NCBI GenBank assembly: GCA_023393475.1 | Contig: JAEWLC010000073.1 | Span: forward strand, 39,441 to 103,440 | Direction of reading: 5' to 3' | Source: Pseudomonadota bacterium | GTDB lineage: Bacteria > Pseudomonadota > Alphaproteobacteria > Rhizobiales > Devosiaceae | DNA: 64,000 nt | Shown here: positions 38,820 through 46,900 of the stretch, one piece after another | Numbering within the stretch: the first letter of the stretch is position 1 | Layout of the letters: the number at the start of each line of letters is the position of its first letter | The notes under the pieces: generated by a model | What the model saw: only the letters and a program-made list of their open reading frames with translations | Databases searched by the model: none | What the model was told of the DNA's origin: nothing | Position numbers and translations under genes: made by a program

Positions 38820-40769
38820 GTGAGCGACGCGAATGACCCCATCCCCCTGATCACTCGAGAAGACGAAGCAGCAGGGAGTGGCGATCTTGCTAGGCTCAAT
38901 ATCTCGCGCCTGAAGACGCTGTTTCCCGAGATCGTGACGGACGGCAAAGTCGACTTCGACGTGCTGCGCGAACTACTGGGCGATGAACTGGAGGCGGGGG
39001 ACGAGCGCTACGGTCTCAATTGGAGCGGCAAGCGCCGCGCTCGTGCCTTCGCAGTCACGCCAAGCCTCGGCACCCTTAGGCCCGTTCCGGAGGAAAGTGC
39101 GGATTGGGAAACTACTAACAATATCTTGGTCGAGGGTGACAATCTTGAAACTTTGAAGCTTCTTCGACGTTCTTATGCAGGTATGGTCAAACTTATATAC
39201 ATTGACCCGCCGTATAATACTGGTGGAGATTTTGTGTATCCTGACGACTACAAAAGTCCACTACGTTCATATTTGAAGATGACTGGTCAGTCCGGCGCCA
39301 ACGATGAAGCCCTCTCCAGCGAAAAAGACGTTCAGGGCCGCTTGCACACGAACTGGCTTGCAATGATGTATCCTCGGCTCCTGTTGGCGAAGGAAATGTT
39401 GCGCAATGATGGCGCGATAATCGTTTCACTCGATGATGTTGAGGTTGCCAATTGTAAACTGGTCCTAGATGAGATTTTCGGACCGGAGAATTTCGTTGAG
39501 CTTGTTTCTTGGAAGAACAAATATGGATCAGGAGCACTCACTAAGGGGTTTGCAAGTGTTCACGAACATATTCTTGTATACTCAAAGTCAGGAGTCGGCA
39601 CATTTGCAGCTCCCCTAACCGAGGAGCAGCGCGCTTCCTACAAGAAACAGGACGAGAATTTCGCCGTGCGGGGAGGATACATAACCCAGCCGCTAGCTAC
39701 AAAGAGCAAGGATGATCGACCCAATCTGGTCTATCCGATTGTACACAATGGCGAGGAAATATGGCCGAACAAGCAGTGGATCTGGGAGAAGGATCGTATG
39801 CAAAAGGCATACGATGCAGGTGAGATCGTCTTCAGCAAAGCTCGAGGAAAATGGAGCGTTCGAGCGAAGCAGTACTTGAACGATGAAAACGGCGTTGAGC
39901 GCCTGGGCAAGCCGCTCTCACTTATGAACGGCCCCTTCAACCAAGAGGGGACGAAGGATATCGAGTCCATAGACATGGATGACGCTTTCTCCTTTCCGAA
40001 GCCGTCTTCTTTGCTCGAGTATTTTGCTTCAATGGTGGTGAACGGAAACGACGACAAGGACGGGATCTATCTGGACTTTTTCGCAGGCTCTGGAACCACC
40101 GGTGGAGCGATCTTTAGGCAGAATGCGCGCGATGACGGTAGTCGGCGCTTTATCCTGGTCCAGTTGCCTGAGCCCCTAGACGCTTCGAAAAAGGAACAGA
40201 AGGACGCGGCCAAATTCTGCCAGAAACTGCACAAGCCTCTAAACCTTGCGGAGTTGACGAAGGAGAGGCTCAGGAGGGAAGCGAAGAAGGTCAGGGCCGA
40301 CTATCCCAGTGAGCGTCTGGACCTAGGCTTCCGAGTATACAAGCTCGATACTTCCAACCTGAAGCCGTGGCAACCTGATCCCGACGATATGGAGGCGAGC
40401 ATCCTCGACGCCGTCGACAATGTCCTCCCGGGGCGCACCGAGGGCGACCTGCTGGTAGAGCTGCTGCTCAAGACCGGTATCGACCTGACCGTGCCGGAAA
40501 AACAGCGCACCGTCGCAGGCCAAACCGTACATGCCCTGGGTGGGGGAGCGCTCATAGTATGCTTGAGCAATGTCGGCGCTGATAATGCAGAGGCACTAGG
40601 TCAGGGCATAGCGGACTGGGTCGATGAGCTGGATCCTGTGCAAACGACCATCTACTTCAAGGACACAGGTTTGGGTGCCGACGGCAACCGTGCGGCGACG
40701 AAGGCAAACCTCGCCGCGATTCTGCGGCAGCGTCTGGGCGATCGCATCGCCAAGATCGCCAGCATCTGA
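38820..40769 (+). CDS. Type III DNA methyltransferase subunit (Mod)
   Basis: Site-specific adenine methyltransferase of 649 residues, beta-class order: the catalytic DPPY in IYIDPPYNTGGDF (Asp near 129) precedes the AdoMet motif DFFAGSGTTGGAI (near 420), with the target-recognition region between. GTG start at 38820 with GGAG 7 bases upstream. Bases of about 39,100-40,100 are visibly AT-richer than the flanking parts of the same gene, consistent with a swapped recognition region. It works with the Res subunit 11 bp downstream. Confidence 0.92.
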   Translation: MSDANDPIPLITREDEAAGSGDLARLNISRLKTLFPEIVTDGKVDFDVLRELLGDELEAGDERYGLNWSGKRRARAFAVTPSLGTLRPVPEESADWETTNNILVEGDNLETLKLLRRSYAGMVKLIYIDPPYNTGGDFVYPDDYKSPLRSYLKMTGQSGANDEALSSEKDVQGRLHTNWLAMMYPRLLLAKEMLRNDGAIIVSLDDVEVANCKLVLDEIFGPENFVELVSWKNKYGSGALTKGFASVHEHILVYSKSGVGTFAAPLTEEQRASYKKQDENFAVRGGYITQPLATKSKDDRPNLVYPIVHNGEEIWPNKQWIWEKDRMQKAYDAGEIVFSKARGKWSVRAKQYLNDENGVERLGKPLSLMNGPFNQEGTKDIESIDMDDAFSFPKPSSLLEYFASMVVNGNDDKDGIYLDFFAGSGTTGGAIFRQNARDDGSRRFILVQLPEPLDASKKEQKDAAKFCQKLHKPLNLAELTKERLRREAKKVRADYPSERLDLGFRVYKLDTSNLKPWQPDPDDMEASILDAVDNVLPGRTEGDLLVELLLKTGIDLTVPEKQRTVAGQTVHALGGGALIVCLSNVGADNAEALGQGIADWVDELDPVQTTIYFKDTGLGADGNRAATKANLAAILRQRLGDRIAKIASI

Positions 40770-40780
40770 TTGGCCCTTTC

Positions 40781-43700
40781 ATGAAGTTCGTTTTTGAATC
40801 CGAGCTCCCGCATCAGGTCGCCGCCATCGACGCCGTGGTCGACCTCTTCGCAGGTCAGGAAGAGCGCCAGTCTCTCTTCACCATCGCGCCACGGCAGATC
40901 GTCGGCGAGTTAGAGTACAATGAGAAACTACTGGGCTATGCTAATCGCTTCGACCTGCTCGACGAGGCGGTGCTGGAAAACCTCCATATCGTACAGGACC
41001 GGCACGCTCTGCCCGCATCGCCAGAGTTGGAGGTCGCCGCCAAGGGCAAGAAAGACGCCGGGGGCGACTACAAGATGGACTTCACCGTCGAGATGGAGAC
41101 GGGCACCGGCAAGACCTATGTCTATCTGCGCACCATCTTCGAGCTGAACAGACGCTACGGTTTCACCAAGTTCGTCATCGTTGTCCCTTCCGTCGCGATC
41201 CGCGAGGGGGTGAAGAAGACCATTGAACAGACACGCGACCACTTCCGCCAGATCTATGACGGCGTGCCGTTCGAGAGCTTCGTTTACGACAGCTCCGACC
41301 TCTCGCGGATCATCGATTTTGCTTCGTCATCCTCGATCCGGGTGATGATCGCCACAGTGCAGTCACTCGGCACGAAGACCGCCGTTTTTCAGCAGGCACG
41401 CGAGCAAACGCGCGACATCCCCGGCGTCGACTGGGTGAAGAGCACACGTCCCATCATCATCGTCGACGAGCCCCAATCGGTTGACGCCAACCCCAATGGC
41501 GCCGGCCGCCAGATCATGCGAGCCATGCAGCCGCTGGCGACGATCCGCTATTCCGCCACCCACGGGTCTAAATTCCATCCCGTCTATCGGCTCGATGCTT
41601 TCGACGCCCACGACCAGGGTTTGGTAAAATCCATTGAAGTCGATGGCGCCCGGATTCAGGATGCGAACAACAGCCCCTATGTGAAACTGCTCGAAGTTGA
41701 GGCCAGGAAGGGTCAGCTCCCCCGCGCCCGCATCGAGATAGCCAAGCAGATGAAGGCGGGCGTCTCCCGGCAGGCGGTCTGGGTATATGACGGCATGGAG
41801 CTGACCGACGATCAGGCATCGGGCGGACGCACGGTCTATGCCGGCTATCGGATCGGTGTCATCCGCAAGATGACCGGTGCAGGCACCGTCCAGCTGATCG
41901 TCCCGGGCGATGGCGTAAAGACTCTCGAGGTCGGCGAGAGCTGGGGTGACGTTGACACGAACTCCCTCACCCGCGCCATGGTCCGCCAGACCATCGAACA
42001 CCATTTCCGCAAAGAGTTGCGCAATCGGCCGTTGGGCATCAAGACCCTGAGCCTGTTCTTTGTCGACGCAGTCGCGGACTATCGTCAGTACGACGACAAC
42101 GGCAACGCCACGCCCGGACCGCTGGCCACGATCTTCGAGGAGGAGTACGCCAAGCTGGCGGCCCTGCCCGACTTCCAATCGCTCTTTGTTGATGTGCCGC
42201 CAGACGCCTCCAGTGCGCATGACGGCTACTTCTCACGGGACAAGAAAGGCCGCTTCACCGAGCCGACCCTGAATGCCGCGGGAGAGTTCTCCAACGCCGG
42301 ATCCCGGGAGGACGCCGAGCGGACATTCAACCTCATCATGAAGGACAAAGAGCGCCTGCTGGACGAGGCCGAGCCGCTACGTTTTCTGTTCTCACACTCA
42401 GCCCTCCGCGAGGGTTGGGATAATCCAAACGTCTTCCAGATCTGCTCCCTGCGCGAAATGGCAAGTGACACACGGCGCCGACAGTCGATCGGCCGCGGCC
42501 TTCGTCTCTGCGTGGACAATGACGGCCAACGGCGACGCGATGAGGGACTGAACCTGCTGACCGTTATCGCGCAGGAGAGCTACGCCGATTTCGCCAAGGG
42601 TCTGCAGACAGAAATGGAGCAGGCACTCGACATCAAGCTCGGGATTGTAACCGCCAACCTGTTCGCCGGGCTGACCTACGCCCAGCCGGACGGCAGCACC
42701 ACGGTGGTCTCCGTGCAGGAGAGCCAGGCCGTGTTCCAGGCTCTGTCCGACGCTGGTCTGATTGACGCCAAGGGCCATGCTCAACCAGCTCTCCGGACGG
42801 CCCTTGCTCAGAACACCGTCCCGCTTCCAGCAGCGCTACCAGACGGGGCTGCAAGGTTGATCCGAGACATGCTGCAGCGCCTTGCGCGTAAAGTACCCGT
42901 CAGTGACGCCAGAGCGAAGGGGCCGGTCAAACTTAACCTGGCCGTGCTCGATGGACACGACTTCCGGGCCCTGTGGAATCGGATCAGTCGCAAGACGACC
43001 TACCGCCTCGACTTCGACGACGCTGCGCTGGTTGCTCGGTGTGCTAAGGCTTTGGCCGATATGCCACGTCCAGGCGAAGCTCGCGTCACGTTCGAGCTGG
43101 CTGAGATGCTCATCGGTCGGGAGGGCGTCACCTCGGAAAAGGTGAGCACCTCGATCCCGCAGCGCCTCGCGTCTGCCCGTTTGGAGGTCCCCGACCTGCT
43201 GGGCGAGCTGCAGAGCCGCACCGAGTTGCCTCGCAAGGTGTTGGCCGACATCCTGGTTCAGTCCGGCCGATTGGCTGAAGCGTCAGTGAACCCCTCCGCC
43301 TTTGTCGACAGTGCAACCGCCATTATCCAGGCCGGCAAGAGGCTCATGATGACAGATGGCATCGTCTACAAGCCGCTGGATGATTGGTGGGCGCAGGACT
43401 TGTTCAAGGCGGAGGAGGAAGTGCCGACCGAGCGGCTGGTCGCGGTGAAGAACGCGCCGCTTGATCATGTCGTTACAGACTCCAACATCGAGGCGACGCT
43501 GGCCAAGGCGCTCGACATCAGTGGCGCCATCAAGGTGTTCGCCAAGCTTCCAAGAGGCTTTAGGGTCGAAACTCCGCTCGGCACCTACAATCCGGATTGG
43601 GCCATTGTCCGCACGCACGATGCGGGTGAGGACATCTATCTCGTCAGCGAGAGCAAGGGCGACCTGAACACTCTCCGCGACGCGGAGAAGGCGCAGATCA

Positions 43701-43783
43701 GATGCGGGACCGCACACTTCAAGGCACTGGAGGTTCCATTCGTGACGGCAATAACGCTCGATCAGATATTGAGCGCCACGTAG
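40781..43783 (+). CDS. Type III restriction endonuclease subunit (Res)
   Basis: A 1000-residue SF2 helicase-nuclease that cleaves unmethylated DNA together with Mod. Walker A is METGTGKT (105-112), Walker B is DEPQ (near 229), and motif VI is RRRQSIGRGLRL. A C-terminal PD-(D/E)xK nuclease is visible as YNPDWAIV followed by ESKGDL (Glu near 957, Lys near 959). Both activities look intact. Confidence 0.92.
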   Translation: MKFVFESELPHQVAAIDAVVDLFAGQEERQSLFTIAPRQIVGELEYNEKLLGYANRFDLLDEAVLENLHIVQDRHALPASPELEVAAKGKKDAGGDYKMDFTVEMETGTGKTYVYLRTIFELNRRYGFTKFVIVVPSVAIREGVKKTIEQTRDHFRQIYDGVPFESFVYDSSDLSRIIDFASSSSIRVMIATVQSLGTKTAVFQQAREQTRDIPGVDWVKSTRPIIIVDEPQSVDANPNGAGRQIMRAMQPLATIRYSATHGSKFHPVYRLDAFDAHDQGLVKSIEVDGARIQDANNSPYVKLLEVEARKGQLPRARIEIAKQMKAGVSRQAVWVYDGMELTDDQASGGRTVYAGYRIGVIRKMTGAGTVQLIVPGDGVKTLEVGESWGDVDTNSLTRAMVRQTIEHHFRKELRNRPLGIKTLSLFFVDAVADYRQYDDNGNATPGPLATIFEEEYAKLAALPDFQSLFVDVPPDASSAHDGYFSRDKKGRFTEPTLNAAGEFSNAGSREDAERTFNLIMKDKERLLDEAEPLRFLFSHSALREGWDNPNVFQICSLREMASDTRRRQSIGRGLRLCVDNDGQRRRDEGLNLLTVIAQESYADFAKGLQTEMEQALDIKLGIVTANLFAGLTYAQPDGSTTVVSVQESQAVFQALSDAGLIDAKGHAQPALRTALAQNTVPLPAALPDGAARLIRDMLQRLARKVPVSDARAKGPVKLNLAVLDGHDFRALWNRISRKTTYRLDFDDAALVARCAKALADMPRPGEARVTFELAEMLIGREGVTSEKVSTSIPQRLASARLEVPDLLGELQSRTELPRKVLADILVQSGRLAEASVNPSAFVDSATAIIQAGKRLMMTDGIVYKPLDDWWAQDLFKAEEEVPTERLVAVKNAPLDHVVTDSNIEATLAKALDISGAIKVFAKLPRGFRVETPLGTYNPDWAIVRTHDAGEDIYLVSESKGDLNTLRDAEKAQIRCGTAHFKALEVPFVTAITLDQILSAT

Positions 43784-43913
43784 GTCCTCACGATCAACGC
43801 AACCTCACTGAATCCGTCAGTTGATACTCATCCTGGCATCGTGTCAGTCGGCTCAGAATCGTAGGTATGCTTACGCGGCAGAAAAGTCTTGACCGCAAGG
43901 AGGGCAGATCAAA

Positions 43914-44510
43914 ATGCAGCTTCGCGTTTTCCCGGCCTTCGTTGTCTTCGTCGGCTCCTATCTGCCCCTGACACTTATCCTACTTGTTCAGAACTACGAG
44001 TTCGACGCCGTGAGTCGTCCCCTGTGCTTGGCGTTCTGGACACCGGGATGCTCCTTGCCGTTCAAGAACCCGGAAATTGCGCTGATAGGGTTTGGGATAG
44101 CGCTCATCTGCCTTTGTGCAACACTTGCACTTCTGACGGCCGTCACACCGCGACGCCTTATTGCGATAAAGACGGCAACATATGTACCCGCTGACCTTAT
44201 GAATTATACACTCCCATATATCGTCTCCTTTATGAGTATCGAGTACCAAGATACGGGAAAATTTGTCGGACTAATAATCTTCCTGCTGTGGATGTTCGTT
44301 ATTACATTTAGATCTGGGCAGATCATACTAAACCCAGTCCTGATTGTCTTCGGATGGCGCCCCTATGACATAGAATACAAATTTCCCGGCAGTGACGCGC
44401 TCCACACTGGCCGCGCGCTCGTGCGTGGTGATATTGCAGCAAACGAACAGCATCGCCAGTTTCAGTTCCAAGACACCTTCATCATCAAGGTCTCAAAGCA
44501 GACGGCGTAG
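43914..44510 (+). CDS. kwaA: Kiwa defence protein KwaA (membrane sensor)
   Basis: A 198-residue membrane protein with about four hydrophobic helices (near residues 5-27, 55-80, 97-115 and 122-145) and a soluble C-terminal tail. I call it KwaA because its size and topology match and because the next gene, 5 bp away, is a DUF4868/KwaB-like protein. In Kiwa, KwaA senses phage at the membrane and KwaB acts downstream. The gene is AT-richer than its neighbours. The AAGGAGGGC Shine-Dalgarno is strong. Confidence 0.75.
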   Translation: MQLRVFPAFVVFVGSYLPLTLILLVQNYEFDAVSRPLCLAFWTPGCSLPFKNPEIALIGFGIALICLCATLALLTAVTPRRLIAIKTATYVPADLMNYTLPYIVSFMSIEYQDTGKFVGLIIFLLWMFVITFRSGQIILNPVLIVFGWRPYDIEYKFPGSDALHTGRALVRGDIAANEQHRQFQFQDTFIIKVSKQTA

Positions 44511-44515
44511 TAGCC

Positions 44516-45430
44516 ATGCCGCTTCCGATAGGTCTCACACAGTTCGACATTCAAGGAGCCGAGGTTACCGTTTGGCTCTTCCGCATTTCCGGCCCGTCGA
44601 GTGATCCCGTATTCACCGGGCACTGGATTGAGACGAATGATGCGTTAAACGCTGCCCTGAAGGAGGCCGCGATCAGCGCTCGTGACAGCGTTCTAGAGGC
44701 GCACGACTATGACCTTTGGGCCCCTCAGGAGGAAGGGCAGGTGCTGTTGTTGGACGCAAACGAGACATTTGCTGGGCGCGTGGTCGATGCCTCAGCGGAC
44801 CCTCTGCCTAACAGGAAAGCGCAAAGGATTGCTCACGTTCGAAACACGAAATTTTACGCAGTGCGGTTTGCTGTCGGTGGGTCAACGTTGATCGCAGTTC
44901 GCCGCGCCGACGATTCATGGTCGACCAGAAAAACTGGCGGTCAATTGCCGGTTGTTTTTGCTGACGAGCAACTTGCTCTTGAGCCCAATCCTACCTTCAC
45001 TCTCTCACGACACATAGACTTCTTTGTCGCCGGCGACGATTTGGTGATCTTTAACAAGCGTGCCTTTGAGATAACGCTTCGGTACACCGAAGCGCATGTC
45101 GCAGACTTTGCTTCATTGCAGGCCGAACCTCTGTTCAGCAGCTTATTCACCGACCTGGCCCCGCTGGTAGCCTATGTTGGCACCAACAAGCTCAGGCTGC
45201 GAAGCGTAAGCGCGATCCGCCGCAAGGCTCACTATCAAGATGCGATCTTCATGGACAACTTGCGCCAGAATTTCCAAACTGCCGGCCTTAGTTTAAATTT
45301 TGACCAGCAGGGGAGAATTGTTCCTACGGAGGCGCAATGTCCAGATATTGTGCGAGCGCTACTAAATCATCGTCTATACTCGTTGTTCTCGCAGGGATAT
45401 TTTGACGTTCAACATGCGGTTCAAGTATAG
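44516..45430 (+). CDS. kwaB: Kiwa defence protein KwaB (DUF4868)
   Basis: A 304-residue soluble protein resembling DUF4868. It has an N-terminal region with FYAVRFAVGGSTLIAVRR, the central IDFFVAGDDLVIFNKRAFE that I associate with the family, and a helical C-terminus. In Kiwa, KwaB binds DNA and blocks phage replication or transcription once KwaA signals. It ends 181 bp before the convergent mcrC; I see nothing else in that gap. Confidence 0.77.
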   Translation: MPLPIGLTQFDIQGAEVTVWLFRISGPSSDPVFTGHWIETNDALNAALKEAAISARDSVLEAHDYDLWAPQEEGQVLLLDANETFAGRVVDASADPLPNRKAQRIAHVRNTKFYAVRFAVGGSTLIAVRRADDSWSTRKTGGQLPVVFADEQLALEPNPTFTLSRHIDFFVAGDDLVIFNKRAFEITLRYTEAHVADFASLQAEPLFSSLFTDLAPLVAYVGTNKLRLRSVSAIRRKAHYQDAIFMDNLRQNFQTAGLSLNFDQQGRIVPTEAQCPDIVRALLNHRLYSLFSQGYFDVQHAVQV

Positions 45431-45611
45431 CGGGAGACCGGGTGCATACGCGTAACCGTGAATACGGCTACTGACGAAATGTCTTGTGAAAATCGGCCAA
45501 AGTCGAGTTTATTAAGGATTCGGTAGTCGTAGACGTCTGAAGCTGCTGGCAAGCTGACGACTGCTTCCTGGAATCGATTTCATCATCGAGCTGCGCTGGG
45601 ACTCTAGGTGA

Positions 45612-46898
45612 TCAAGGCGCAGCCGGCTTTGCGATCAACGCCAACCGATTGGCGATTTCGGTCGAAACAGTTATGTCGACGGTCGCTGTACGGAGGCGTC
45701 GAGAGCTACCGTTGATCTTGTGGTCATCCTGCAAGCCGTCGGAGGAGTGTAGGCCTGCGTGATGTGGGAACAGCAGGGTCAAGCTATCGCAGCCATACAG
45801 CTGCCCGTAGGCCATCATCTGGTAGACATCGCCCTGCGAGACACCGGCCTTTGGATCGTCTAAGCGATTTGCGATCCTCTTCCACTTCGTATCAATAATT
45901 TGAACGACCTGGTTCCCGCGCTTAACGATGAGATCTGGCCGCGTTTGAAAGAGTCCTTTCTCTTCAGCCTGGAGGCAGTACATTCGTCCCCCTTGTGAGG
46001 TGACGTGCAGGTCCGTTCCGGCCAGGCCCTTCTGCAACATCCGCGCAATATATTCCTCGAAGAGGACGTTCATTTCGAACAGCAATGAAAACCCTTCGCT
46101 GCCGCCGGAAGAGGTGGTTTGGAACCGATCCCCTAGGAGAAGTCTGGCGAGGTTCAGCAGCTCCTTCCAACGCCCATTGGTGCGGTCAATCACCACGTCA
46201 GCCCACGGCAGCACGGACCGGGGAACGTCGGAAATGTCGGCATAGACAAACGATAGCTCGCGAAGTCGGCGCTGATTGTCGCCGCTGCGAGCCATACGGG
46301 AAAGCCGGGACGTCGCTGCCTTCATGATCTGGTTCAGCGCAATGTCCGGCGTGAGAGCATCGTAGCGGCAAGCCAACCTCGACGGTTCAGCGGCTAGGCG
46401 GGAAAATTGTCTCTTGGTGTCGAGTCGCCCCCGCAACACAGGCAGGTCATCTTCATGCTGCAAGTACCGCCTGGGCATTCCGTGGCGGACGGCATCTGTC
46501 AGCTTCTCCGAAAAGATGCGGATCAGGATCTCGAGTAACGTCTCACTCTGAGTGTCGAGCGACGTCATCTGTCCGGCATCGATGCGCAAGTCCATCGCCA
46601 CTGCCAGCATATGCACCAACCGCCGACGGATTTGGCGGTTGCGCTCGACCTGGTCTCCTCCGGCCACGTCGATCTTCGGCAGGATTTCGAGCACCGCATC
46701 GCCTGAGGTGATCACTCCGACTATGCCACGAGCTCGCAATGCCTTCCGCCCATGCTCAAGAACACCGCCACCGCCAGCACCTGACAACGCTGATGCTGCG
46801 GCTACCGCGGCTATGCGATCAGCTGCCGCTTCTGAGATCTCGTTCTCACCATCACCGTAGCGGATGGTTTCCCACTCGAGGACGGTCTTTCTGACCAT
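45612..46898 (-). CDS. mcrC: McrC subunit of McrBC 5-methylcytosine restriction system
   Basis: The nuclease subunit of the modification-dependent McrBC enzyme; it stimulates McrB GTPase. The 428-residue protein shows GVITSGDAVLEILPKI, MPRRYLQHEDDLPVLRGRLD, a PD-(D/E)xK active site made of RPDLIVK and QIIDTKWKRI, and a GVSQGDVYQMMAYGQLYGC helix. The start at 46898 lies 2 bases after the mcrB stop, so translation is coupled. Confidence 0.92.
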   Translation of the reverse strand: MVRKTVLEWETIRYGDGENEISEAAADRIAAVAAASALSGAGGGGVLEHGRKALRARGIVGVITSGDAVLEILPKIDVAGGDQVERNRQIRRRLVHMLAVAMDLRIDAGQMTSLDTQSETLLEILIRIFSEKLTDAVRHGMPRRYLQHEDDLPVLRGRLDTKRQFSRLAAEPSRLACRYDALTPDIALNQIMKAATSRLSRMARSGDNQRRLRELSFVYADISDVPRSVLPWADVVIDRTNGRWKELLNLARLLLGDRFQTTSSGGSEGFSLLFEMNVLFEEYIARMLQKGLAGTDLHVTSQGGRMYCLQAEEKGLFQTRPDLIVKRGNQVVQIIDTKWKRIANRLDDPKAGVSQGDVYQMMAYGQLYGCDSLTLLFPHHAGLHSSDGLQDDHKINGSSRRLRTATVDITVSTEIANRLALIAKPAAP

Positions 46899-46900
46899 CG

